Of a stretch of 40,913 nt of DNA, positions 1 to 7,138 are shown piece after piece. The translations under genes and the position numbers were made by a program. Source of the stretch: CAYQQU01 sp964419545 (GTDB taxonomy: Bacteria; Bacteroidota; Bacteroidia; Chitinophagales; Saprospiraceae); NCBI GenBank assembly GCA_964419545.1, contig CAYQQU010000054.1, positions 1 through 40,913 of the forward strand, given 5' to 3'. The notes beneath the pieces are model-generated. The model searched no databases, was not told where the DNA came from, and saw only the letters and a list, made by a program, of their open reading frames with translations. The stretch's first letter is position 1; each line of letters starts with the position of its first letter.

Positions 1-1
1 A

Positions 2-922
2 GAGCGGCTGCGGCCCGCCAGCCTGGAGCCTTTCGATTTCGACCGGGCCAACCTCTCCGACGCGCTCTGGTTTGCTGAGGGGTTTACTTCGTATTACGAC
101 GACCTGGTGCTATGCCGGGCCGGTATCCTCTCGCCCGGGGATTACCTGCAGGGACTGACTGCCGGCCTCAACTACGTTTCCAACCACCCGGGCCGTCTCC
201 ACGGCGGACCGGTGGAGATGAGCTGCCGGGCTCCCTTCGTCGACGCCGCTACGGCCATCGACCGCGATAATTTTTTCAACACCTTCATCAGCTATTACGC
301 TTACGGCAGCGTCGTCGGGCTGGCCCTCGATCTCACCCTGCGCACCCGCTACGATGACCTCAGCCTCGATCACTACATGCGCCTGCTGTGGCGAAAATAC
401 GGCAAAACAGAGCACCCTTTTACCCTGAAAGACCTGGAAGCTTCCCTCAGCGAGCTGACCGGCGATACGGACTTCGCCGGGCGTTTTTTCAGCCAATACG
501 TCTACAACAGTCGCCTGCCCGATTTCAAACAGCTGTTCGCCGATATGGGCCTGGACCTGCAACTGCGCTATCCGGGCCGGGCACTGCCCGAACTGCGGTG
601 GAGCTGGGACGGCGAACGGGCCCGCATCGGCAATAATTTCCTGGAAACCGACCCCGCTTTCCACATCGGCCTCAATAACGGCGACTACCTCCTGGCGATC
701 GACGGTCGCCCGATCGCCGAGATCAACCAGGATTCGCTGGCCCTGGAAATCGGCAAAACTTACCAAATCGAATACGAACAACGCGGTAAAGTGTATAAGG
801 GCGCGCTGGCGCCCATCCAAAATCCCACCGTCCGGCTGTCACCGCTGGAAACGACCGGCCTGCGCCCCGACAGCACGGTGCTGCGCCGCCGGCAAGCCTG
901 GCTGGGTCGGGAAATAAAATAG
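2..922 (+). CDS. M61 family (glycyl aminopeptidase-like) metallopeptidase, C-terminal part
   Basis: The gene enters from the left edge, so its start and the HExxH zinc motif lie outside the window. The open frame begins at base 2. The visible part contains WFAEGFTSYYDD near bases 80-112, which in M61 peptidases carries the glutamate that is the third zinc ligand. A helical domain follows. A PDZ-like C-terminal domain comes last (FHIGLNNGDYLLAIDGRPI, about bases 659-717), typical of M61 enzymes. Family knowledge: these are secreted or periplasmic aminopeptidases. The frame ends at TAG 920-922, and the next gene is on the same strand about 130 bp on. The family call is firm; the substrate is not known. 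Confidence 0.85.
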   Translation, partial: ERLRPASLEPFDFDRANLSDALWFAEGFTSYYDDLVLCRAGILSPGDYLQGLTAGLNYVSNHPGRLHGGPVEMSCRAPFVDAATAIDRDNFFNTFISYYAYGSVVGLALDLTLRTRYDDLSLDHYMRLLWRKYGKTEHPFTLKDLEASLSELTGDTDFAGRFFSQYVYNSRLPDFKQLFADMGLDLQLRYPGRALPELRWSWDGERARIGNNFLETDPAFHIGLNNGDYLLAIDGRPIAEINQDSLALEIGKTYQIEYEQRGKVYKGALAPIQNPTVRLSPLETTGLRPDSTVLRRRQAWLGREIK

Positions 923-975
923 GTGGACAACCGGTTAACACCCAAATGTTTTATAAATTTCGGGAAATAATTTAT

Positions 976-1025
976 CCCGGATTATTCATGGCTTCTCATG
1001 ACGAAGAACCCATGAATAATCCGGG
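976..1025. repeat. Perfect 16-bp inverted repeat, short copy of a repeat family
   Basis: The arm CCCGGATTATTCATGG at 976-991 is matched by its exact reverse complement at 1010-1025, around an 18-nt loop. The identical 16-mer recurs at 39480-39495. The inner sequence CATGACGAAGAACCCATG also recurs, with one change, near 39629-39646. The element lies in the leader of the serine hydrolase gene and would form a strong hairpin in its mRNA. It looks like a small dispersed genomic repeat rather than a terminator, because no T-run follows. Confidence 0.75.
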
Positions 1026-1050
1026 GTTAGGTCTTAAAAACAAACCGGCC

Positions 1051-2583
1051 ATGCATTTCCGCCTGAACCTCCTCTTCTTCCTCCTCCTTTCCGTCCGTTT
1101 TCTGACCGCCCAGGTCGACCCGGCGGCCCTGGATCGATATTTCGAACAGGCCCGGCGCGACTGGGAAGTGCCCGGCATGGCCATAGCCGTCGTCAAAGAC
1201 GGCAAGGTAGTGCTCGCCGAAGGGTACGGCGCCCTGGCGGTGAACGACCCGCAAAAGGTAGACGAAAATACCGTCTTCGCCATCGCTTCCAACACCAAGG
1301 CCTTCATCGCAGCGGCCGTCGGCATGCTGGTGGAAGCAGGGAAGCTGAACTGGGACGATCCGGTAGAGCAGCACCTTCCCTACTTCGAATTGTACAACCC
1401 TTACGTCACCGCCAAAACGACGGTGCGCGACCTGTTGTGCCACCGCGTCGGACTGGGTACTTTCAGCGGCGACGTCATCTGGTACAAATCGGAACACTCC
1501 GCCGCCGAGGTGGTGCGCCGGGCGCGCGAGGTGCCGCAGGCTTTTGACTTCCGGGCCGGCTACGGCTATTCCAACCTCATGTTTATTACGGCCGGCGAAG
1601 TGATCCGCGCCGTTGCCGGACAGCCCTGGGACGTTTTTATACAAAATAATATCCTCCGGCCGCTGGAAATGGACCGGACGTTCACCTCGGTAACCCAACT
1701 GGAAGGCCAAACGAACGTCGCCACGCCCCACAAACCGACCCAAACGGGCAATACTCCTATTCCCTACGCCAACTGGGACAATATGGGCGCCGCCGGCGGC
1801 ATCCTTTCCACCGCCGGCGATATGGCCCATTGGCTGAAACTCCAGCTGGATGGCGGCCGATGGAAGGACGATCGGCTCTTCACCACCGAAACGCAATCCG
1901 AATGGTGGCAGCCGCACAACCCGCGACGCATCAGCGCTGCCGCCCGCGAGTATTACCCGCAACGCAACTTCTCGGCCTACGGCCTGGGATGGGGACTCTC
2001 CGACTGGGACGGCCGCCTCGTGGCGGCGCACGGCGGCGGCTACGACGGCATGTACTCTCAGGTAATGCTCGTACCCGGCGAAAAGCTGGGCGTCGTAGTG
2101 CTCACCAACAGCATGAAAGGCATCGGCAACGCCCTGGCCCGGTACGTAGTGGACCGCTATCTGGACCGCCCCGAGCGCGACTGGAGCGCCGAGGGCCTGG
2201 AACGCTACCAAAACTATCGGCAATACCGCGACAACCGCGTGCAGGAAAGGCTGGACCACCGCCAGACCGAAACCCAGCCCAGCCTGCCGCTATCCCAATA
2301 TGCCGGCGAATACCACGACCCTATGTACGGCGACATCAAGGTCAAAATGGAAAAAGGCGAACTCCGCCTCCTCTTCCCCCACGCGCCGGCCCTCGACGCC
2401 ACGCTCACCCACTGGCACTACAACACCTTCCAGATCAACTGGGACGAGACCCACGCCTGGTTCGATTTCGGTACGGTCAATTTTCAACTCGATAACCAAG
2501 GCAAAATCATGGAGCTGCAGTTCGACGTGCCCAATGACGATATTTTCTTCCACGAACTCCACCCCAAACGCGTGGACAACTGA
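1051..2583 (+). CDS. Secreted serine hydrolase, class C beta-lactamase/penicillin-binding fold, with C-terminal DUF3471-like domain
   Basis: This 510-residue protein starts at ATG 1051, which puts a clean signal peptide (MHFRLNLLFFLLLSVRFLTAQ) at the N-terminus. An upstream in-frame start at 946 would force translation through the inverted repeat at 976-1025 and is unlikely. The catalytic motifs of the family are present: SxxK as SNTK (about residues 80-83), YxN as YSN in GYGYSNLMF, and the HxG-type AAHGGGYDG. The last ~110 residues (QYAGEYHDPMYGDIKV onward) resemble the DUF3471 beta-domain often fused to these enzymes. Family members hydrolyse D-amino-acid peptides or esters; a true beta-lactamase role is not implied. 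It converges with the next gene, leaving only 13 bp between the stop codons. Confidence 0.9.
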   Translation: MHFRLNLLFFLLLSVRFLTAQVDPAALDRYFEQARRDWEVPGMAIAVVKDGKVVLAEGYGALAVNDPQKVDENTVFAIASNTKAFIAAAVGMLVEAGKLNWDDPVEQHLPYFELYNPYVTAKTTVRDLLCHRVGLGTFSGDVIWYKSEHSAAEVVRRAREVPQAFDFRAGYGYSNLMFITAGEVIRAVAGQPWDVFIQNNILRPLEMDRTFTSVTQLEGQTNVATPHKPTQTGNTPIPYANWDNMGAAGGILSTAGDMAHWLKLQLDGGRWKDDRLFTTETQSEWWQPHNPRRISAAAREYYPQRNFSAYGLGWGLSDWDGRLVAAHGGGYDGMYSQVMLVPGEKLGVVVLTNSMKGIGNALARYVVDRYLDRPERDWSAEGLERYQNYRQYRDNRVQERLDHRQTETQPSLPLSQYAGEYHDPMYGDIKVKMEKGELRLLFPHAPALDATLTHWHYNTFQINWDETHAWFDFGTVNFQLDNQGKIMELQFDVPNDDIFFHELHPKRVDN

Positions 2584-2596
2584 CCCGAACGTCCCT

Positions 2597-3136
2597 TCAT
2601 GACTTGCTTCTCCCTGCTCCCAGGATGGTCGCAATATCTTTCTCCAGCGTCTTTTCCGGGAACTCGACGATCCGGCCCAGTTCCTTCCCGTTTCGCAAAA
2701 AAATGAAGGTGGGCACCGAATGGATATCCCAGCCTTTCTCTTCCTGCCCGGGGCTGGTTTTGTAGCGATCGGGATGGTTGTCGAGGCTAACGACGGTAAG
2801 TTGCCGACGGTCGTAGTTCACAGCGTCGAGGATGCGATAGAACTGGGGAACCTGCATCTGGCTGTCTTCACACCAGGTGCCCATGAACAGCAGCACTTCG
2901 GTATCGCGAAGCGTTCCTTCGACGGGCGCCAGCGCCTCGCGGTCGACGGCGTAATTGTCGTATTCCGGCGCGAACCACCGGTCGTAGGGCGGCGATTGCA
3001 GCCCCGTGCGGTCTATTTTGCCGACGAGAATAGGCTCGCCTTCGTAGGAGGTGATTTGTCGATTGACTGCCAATTGGGGACTACAGCCGGCCAGGAGCAA
3101 TATCAGACTTGTTGCGAAAAAGCTTATTCGGATCAT
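2597..3136 (-). CDS. Thioredoxin-like lipoprotein with a single active-site cysteine
   Basis: The start is placed at ATG 3136 because it gives a short lipoprotein signal peptide ending in the lipobox LLLAGC; a longer frame reaches 3169. The mature part has a thioredoxin fold pattern: LLFMGTWCEDSQMQVP for the active site, then VVSLDNH, and the cis-proline region SVPTFIFLRNG. The active site reads WCEDS, so the second cysteine of CxxC is missing. That argues against a disulfide oxidoreductase of the usual kind and for a monothiol or structural role. The residues after the lipid cysteine (SPQ) are not acidic, which favours periplasmic facing. It converges with the serine hydrolase. Confidence 0.8.
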   Translation of the reverse strand: MIRISFFATSLILLLAGCSPQLAVNRQITSYEGEPILVGKIDRTGLQSPPYDRWFAPEYDNYAVDREALAPVEGTLRDTEVLLFMGTWCEDSQMQVPQFYRILDAVNYDRRQLTVVSLDNHPDRYKTSPGQEEKGWDIHSVPTFIFLRNGKELGRIVEFPEKTLEKDIATILGAGRSKS

Positions 3137-3207
3137 GACATGCGTTTTTGACAGAAAAAGGACTTCCAAAAGCAGGAAAGTTACGGGAAAGTCGGGAATT
3201 TTTTCAA

Positions 3208-3223
3208 CCTGGATTATTTATGG
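3208..3223 (+). repeat. Solitary arm related to the CCCGGATTATTCATGG repeat
   Basis: CCTGGATTATTTATGG matches 14 of 16 bases of the arm found at 976-991 and 39480-39495. No matching right arm of that family is nearby. Directly after it begins the different inverted repeat at 3227-3340. Confidence 0.5.
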
Positions 3224-3226
3224 GCC

Positions 3227-3340
3227 GGGCAATCGCATTTAAAAGATGCTACCTCTCAATTGCCATAGAATTCACATGGAACGGAAAAAACGTGGATTTT
3301 TCCTGCTTTTGCGAGCTCCAAAAATTAAATGCGATTGCCC
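3227..3340. repeat. Inverted-repeat element with perfect 16-bp ends
   Basis: GGGCAATCGCATTTAA at 3227-3242 is repeated exactly in reverse complement at 3325-3340, separated by 82 bp. Inside lies a second small hairpin, GGAAAAA/TTTTTCC around 3282-3302. No coding sequence is credible here. The whole looks like a small non-coding mobile or structural element in the gap between the thioredoxin-like gene and the next lipoprotein. Confidence 0.7.
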
Positions 3341-3425
3341 TGGTTCTTCGTGCGGCAATTCACCTAATCTCGTTTTTGCATTATATATCCGAAGCCAGTG
3401 ATTTTGGGGTGGATCGACGGTCTTA

Positions 3426-3550
3426 GTGGTGTGTAACAAAAATTTTTGCTGATCCTTTCTTGAAAGAAAACGCTTCTAATTACTGAAAATCAATTTTTTA
3501 AGTTGAGCCCTCAGCAAAAATTTTTACAAGGAACTTGTGTTACACACCAC
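3426..3550. repeat. MITE-like element, copy 1 (ends GTGGTGTGTAACA)
   Basis: The left end GTGGTGTGTAACA (3426-3438) is the exact reverse complement of TGTTACACACCAC (3538-3550). Just inside, AAAAATTTTTGCTGA and TCAGCAAAAATTTTT form a second perfect inverted pair. TTA stands directly outside both ends (3423-3425 and 3551-3553), which could be a 3-bp target duplication. A second, diverged copy in opposite orientation lies at 18039-18129. It is about 125 bp and too short to code for a transposase. What mobilises it, if anything, is unknown. Confidence 0.7.
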
Positions 3551-3561
3551 TTAGAACACTG

Positions 3562-3705
3562 AATAATAAATTCTTTTGCATTTTGGCGGTGTCTTTTCGT
3601 CCCACTCTGCGTCGCGTCCTCATCTTGATAGCTCAGGCTATCAGGTTCCGGGCGCTCCTTGATTGTAACGAAAACACCCGCACCCAAACCTCAAAATACT
3701 TATTC
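3562..3705. repeat. Long imperfect hairpin element
   Basis: At the centre CTTGATAGC (3624-3632) pairs with GCTATCAGG (3637-3645) across a 4-nt loop TCAG. Further out, GCGGTGTCTTTTCGT (about 3586-3600) pairs imperfectly with ACGAAAACACCCGC (about 3668-3681). The outer AT-rich ends also partly match. The left edge ATAATAAATTCTTTTG (3563-3578) recurs exactly at 17923-17938, so this is probably a dispersed repeat. Together with the elements at 3227-3340 and 3426-3550 it fills the gene-free stretch 3137-3822. Confidence 0.5.
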
Positions 3706-3736
3706 CACAGAGTACTCAGCAATAGGGGCAATCCAT

Positions 3737-3753
3737 TAATTTTGATAAATTTG
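3737..3753 (+). promoter_or_regulatory. Possible promoter -7 elements for the small lipoprotein gene
   Basis: Two overlapping matches to the Bacteroidota -7 consensus TAnnTTTG occur: TAATTTTG at 3737-3744 and TAAATTTG at 3746-3753. They lie 70-85 bp before the start codon at 3823. No convincing TTG -33 element is seen at the usual distance, so this is tentative. Confidence 0.35.
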
Positions 3754-3822
3754 TTGACCGGAATTTGCATCATCGCCCCGACTCTTCGGTTTAGTTTAGT
3801 TCACAATTATAAAGACCAAAAA

Positions 3823-4239
3823 ATGAAAAGATTCGCTATTTTTTTCCTCGTTCTGGGAATCGTTACCTTTAACATCGGCTGCAGCGACGACGATGATGGC
3901 GGTTGCAACGCCGGTGCTTTCGTCGGCACCTACTCCGTCGTTGAAACCTGCGGCAACTCGGGTAACTTCGACTACAATATGACCATTACCGAGTCGAGCT
4001 CGGGAGATTGCGAAGTGCTGATGGCCAACTTCGGTGAATTCGGCAGCAGCACGATCGTTCGCGGCCAGGTTGACGGCAACAACATTACCCTCGAGAACCA
4101 AACCGTCAGCGCCGGCGGCAATGCCTTCACCATCAGCAACGGCTCGGGCAGCCTGAACGGCAACACCATCTCGATCAACTACACCTTTGCGATCGGAGGT
4201 CAGAGCGATAACTGTACCTTCAACGGATCCAAACAGTAA
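3823..4239 (+). CDS. Small putative surface lipoprotein
   Basis: ATG 3823 gives a 138-residue protein that starts MKRFAIFFLVLGIVTFNIGC, a lipoprotein signal with the lipid cysteine at residue 20. The run SDDDDGG right after the cysteine resembles the acidic lipoprotein export signal that sends Bacteroidota lipoproteins to the cell surface. The mature part has four further cysteines and a Gly/Asn/Thr-rich beta-type composition, resembling lipocalin-like or META-type small beta-barrels only in general character; I do not recognise the family. The longer frame from 3535 runs through the repeat region and is not credible. A terminator follows directly. Confidence 0.75.
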   Translation: MKRFAIFFLVLGIVTFNIGCSDDDDGGCNAGAFVGTYSVVETCGNSGNFDYNMTITESSSGDCEVLMANFGEFGSSTIVRGQVDGNNITLENQTVSAGGNAFTISNGSGSLNGNTISINYTFAIGGQSDNCTFNGSKQ

Positions 4240-4262
4240 ACGCTTTCTAAGAAATCCTTTAC

Positions 4263-4303
4263 GCCTTCCGCCACCAATTGGGTGTCCGGAAGGCAGTTTT
4301 TTT
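4263..4303 (+). terminator. Rho-independent terminator
   Basis: GCCTTCCG (4263-4270) pairs perfectly with CGGAAGGC (4287-4294). An inner CACC/GGTG extends the stem, and the T-run AGTTTTTTT follows. It sits 24 bp after the stop of the small lipoprotein. Confidence 0.85.
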
Positions 4304-4447
4304 CCGCTCATTTACTTCCCATCCTCTTCTGCTCAGTGGCGCTCTTCATTCACTCATTCTCCAGTCCTGAATTTCGCCGGCCGGCGCAGTAACGTTAACT
4401 TTAAGGCAAATTGTAATTGTCTAATCCGGGCTAATCGAGAATCGAAT

Positions 4448-6994
4448 ATGAAAAGGATCGTTTTTCTTCTGTTGTTCCTTCCGTTAAGTTTGTCGCTTGG
4501 CGCACAAGACCCTTGTGCGGTTGCGGCGCACGAAACCATCAACGTCAACCAGGTACAGGCTCATGTCAGCAGTTCCGGCAGTATTTTCCGCAAACCGGGG
4601 ATCGATGCGGGCTTTGCCGCTCCTTATCTGCCCGGCCTGCCGGAGCGCCACACGATTTTTTCGGGTGCTGTCTGGGCCGGCGGTTTGGACCAGGCCGGCT
4701 TTTTGCGGCTGGGCGCCCTTACCTACGGGACGCCCGGGCCGGATGCCGGCGCCTATACGCCCGGGCCTTTGTCGAATAACATTCCCGGCCAGCCCCTTGC
4801 CGACGGCTGCGCCAACTTCAACCGCATCTGGCGTGTCAACCGTTCGGATATCCTTTCAGTCCAGGCTGATTTTGCAGACAACGGCCAGGTCGACGGCCCG
4901 ATACCCCCCAGCCTGCAGGCCTGGCCCGGCCGGAACAACCCTTTCTCTCTCGACGCCAACGGCTTCGCCCTGCCGGACGGGCAGCCCCTGGCGCCTTTTT
5001 TTGACCGCGACGGCGACGGCGACTACAACCCCTTTCAAGGCGACTATCCGGCACTGGAAGACGACCCCGCAACGGCGATACCCGATGAAATGATTTGGAC
5101 CGTCTTCCATTTAGGAGAAAACGGAGCAGCGCCCCTGCTCGAAGTGCAATTGCTTACTTTTGCTTTCAATTGCCCGGATAACGAGCAGGTCAACCGCACG
5201 GTATTTACCCGCTATCGCTTTATTTATAAAGGATTGGAACCGCTGGGAGACTTCCGGCTCAGCTTCTGGTTCGATCCCGATGTCGGATGTTACACCGACG
5301 ATTATATCGGCATCGATACTACCCTGCAGACAGTTTATTTTTACAATGCCGACCCGGTTGACGGCGATGAGGGCTGTGCCTGCCCCGGCGGAGTCAACTC
5401 GTACTGCCAGGCGCCGCCGGCTCATACGATGACGTTCCTCAACCAGGATATCTCCAGCTTCATTTATTACAGTAATTTCAGCTCCGCTCCTGCTCCGCCG
5501 CCGACCACGACCGATCCCACCTCGCCCGTGGAATTTTATCGCTTCATGACGGGCCGCTGGCGGGACGGCGCCCCCATCACCGTGGGCGGTGACGGATACA
5601 ACCCCGGCAGCGAAGAGGTTACTCAGTACACCTTCTTCAGCCCGCCGGACGATCCGGACGGCTGGTCGATGGTTACGGAGAACCTGCCGGAAGGAGACCG
5701 GCGGACCGTCACATCGCTGGCGCAGCCTTTCCTGGCGGCGGGCCAGACCTGGACCGTCGACCTGGCGCATACGTTCCATCAGTACGAGGAGGCGGATCAC
5801 ATCGGCCAGGTCACCGAGGCGCTGGCCAATATTCCGGACCTGCAAGCCTTCTACGAAAGCGGCTTCCAGAACGCCTGCGTCCTCGCGGAGCTGTGCACGG
5901 ATGATTGCGTCTGGCCGGGCGACACCGACAATAGCGGCGTGGTCAACAGCTGGGATTTTCTGCCCGTCGGCGTCGGCGCCGGCGAAACTGCCGTAGGCCC
6001 CGGCCGTTCGCCAGCCAATTACTACTGGGCAGGACAAAACGCCGACAACTGGCAAGAAATGACTTTCCTGAACGAGGCCGATTACAAACACCTCGACGCC
6101 AACGGCGACGGAACGGTCAACATCCTCGACGCCGCCATCAGCGAGCTCAATTACGCCCGGCAACGCCCCGACGGGGAAATGCTGCCGACCGTCCCGGCAG
6201 CCTATGCGGAATTCGACGTCATCATCACCCATAGCCGGGAAGAAGTAAGCCAGCAATCCCCCTCGCCCCTCCTACGGCTGGTCCGGTCAACCGTCTCCCT
6301 GGGTACGGAAGCTCAGCCGGCCACGGATATCTACGGCATCGCCTTTTCCGTTCTTTACGATAAACAGCTCATGGAACCCCTCGAGCTGTTGCCCGTGCTC
6401 AACCCGCCCTCCTTAACCGCGTTCGGAGCAGCTGATCCTGCGCTTTTGATCACCCACTACGCCATCGATACGGCGGCGGCGCGCATCGACCTCGCCGTAT
6501 GCCGCACCGACGGCCTCAACATCACCGATTTCGGCGAATTACTCCAGTTCAGCCTGCAGCTTCGCGAAACGGCAGTGACCGGTAACATCGACGGTACGGC
6601 GAATATCACCTACGAGGTAGTCGACCTGCTCGCGGTCAACGCCGCGGGCGAAATCCTCGACCTGGGCGCCCGCGCCGATACCGTTCTGGCGACCGATGTC
6701 CTCTACGATCCTGCTTTGGGAAGCGAAAACCGAACCCCAGTTTCCCGGCTGGATATCGCGCCGAACCCAACCTCCGGCAACCTGCAAATTAGTATCCCCG
6801 ACGGCTGGAGCGGCGCTTTTGTACTGGAGGTCATGGACATCAGCGGCCGCCTGGTGCAGCAATCGACCGGGAGGATCGGTGGCGCATCGCCGGCCTTCGA
6901 TCTGCCGCCCGACTGCACCAACGGCGTATACCTGGTGCGCCTGCGCGGGCCCGACGGACGCATAGCGATCGGACGGGTGATCCTGAACCGCTGA
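4448..6994 (+). CDS. Large secreted protein with dockerin-like calcium loops and T9SS sorting domain
   Basis: The start ATG 4448 gives 848 residues with a signal peptide ending LSLSLGAQ; the longer upstream frame crosses the terminator at 4263-4303. The N-terminal ~450 residues carry many Asp/Gly loops (FDRDGDGDYNPFQGDYPA) like calcium-binding thrombospondin type 3 repeats. Two dockerin-like Ca loops follow: DTDNSGVVNSWDF at about bases 5922-5960 and DANGDGTVNILDA at about 6098-6136. The last ~80 residues (DIAPNPTSG ... NGVYLVRLRG ... RVILN) are a T9SS type A sorting domain, so the protein is predicted to be exported through the outer membrane and anchored or released. Function unknown; a structural or adhesive surface role is a guess. 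Confidence 0.8.
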   Translation: MKRIVFLLLFLPLSLSLGAQDPCAVAAHETINVNQVQAHVSSSGSIFRKPGIDAGFAAPYLPGLPERHTIFSGAVWAGGLDQAGFLRLGALTYGTPGPDAGAYTPGPLSNNIPGQPLADGCANFNRIWRVNRSDILSVQADFADNGQVDGPIPPSLQAWPGRNNPFSLDANGFALPDGQPLAPFFDRDGDGDYNPFQGDYPALEDDPATAIPDEMIWTVFHLGENGAAPLLEVQLLTFAFNCPDNEQVNRTVFTRYRFIYKGLEPLGDFRLSFWFDPDVGCYTDDYIGIDTTLQTVYFYNADPVDGDEGCACPGGVNSYCQAPPAHTMTFLNQDISSFIYYSNFSSAPAPPPTTTDPTSPVEFYRFMTGRWRDGAPITVGGDGYNPGSEEVTQYTFFSPPDDPDGWSMVTENLPEGDRRTVTSLAQPFLAAGQTWTVDLAHTFHQYEEADHIGQVTEALANIPDLQAFYESGFQNACVLAELCTDDCVWPGDTDNSGVVNSWDFLPVGVGAGETAVGPGRSPANYYWAGQNADNWQEMTFLNEADYKHLDANGDGTVNILDAAISELNYARQRPDGEMLPTVPAAYAEFDVIITHSREEVSQQSPSPLLRLVRSTVSLGTEAQPATDIYGIAFSVLYDKQLMEPLELLPVLNPPSLTAFGAADPALLITHYAIDTAAARIDLAVCRTDGLNITDFGELLQFSLQLRETAVTGNIDGTANITYEVVDLLAVNAAGEILDLGARADTVLATDVLYDPALGSENRTPVSRLDIAPNPTSGNLQISIPDGWSGAFVLEVMDISGRLVQQSTGRIGGASPAFDLPPDCTNGVYLVRLRGPDGRIAIGRVILNR

Positions 6995-7012
6995 CCCGGG
7001 GTATTTTCATGG
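6995..7012 (+). repeat. Degenerate arm of the CCCGGATTATTCATGG repeat family
   Basis: CCCGGGGTATTTTCATGG begins directly after the stop codon of the T9SS protein. It matches the family arm with small insertions. No partner arm is present. Weak on its own. Confidence 0.3.
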
Positions 7013-7076
7013 GGCATTCGGCATTAGCAGCCCAAATGACGACCTCTCAATAAAGGAGCAGCACCAATCAGAAAAA

Positions 7077-7090
7077 ACCTGCGCGCAGGT
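7077..7090. promoter_or_regulatory. Perfect 14-bp palindrome upstream of the OmpA-family gene
   Basis: ACCTGCGCGCAGGT is fully self-complementary and lies 49 bp before the start at 7139. It could be an operator or simply a GC-rich chance palindrome. No promoter consensus is evident beside it. Confidence 0.3.
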
Positions 7091-7138
7091 GATGGCATCC
7101 TGGCGGAAATCTTCTAGTTTTATGAGGCCAAAAACCGG

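Noticed and set aside
3148..3426. Open frame of 92 codons in the gene-free stretch
   Set aside because: It runs across the inverted repeat at 3227-3340 and has no domain, signal or ribosome-site support; both strands there are repeat sequence.
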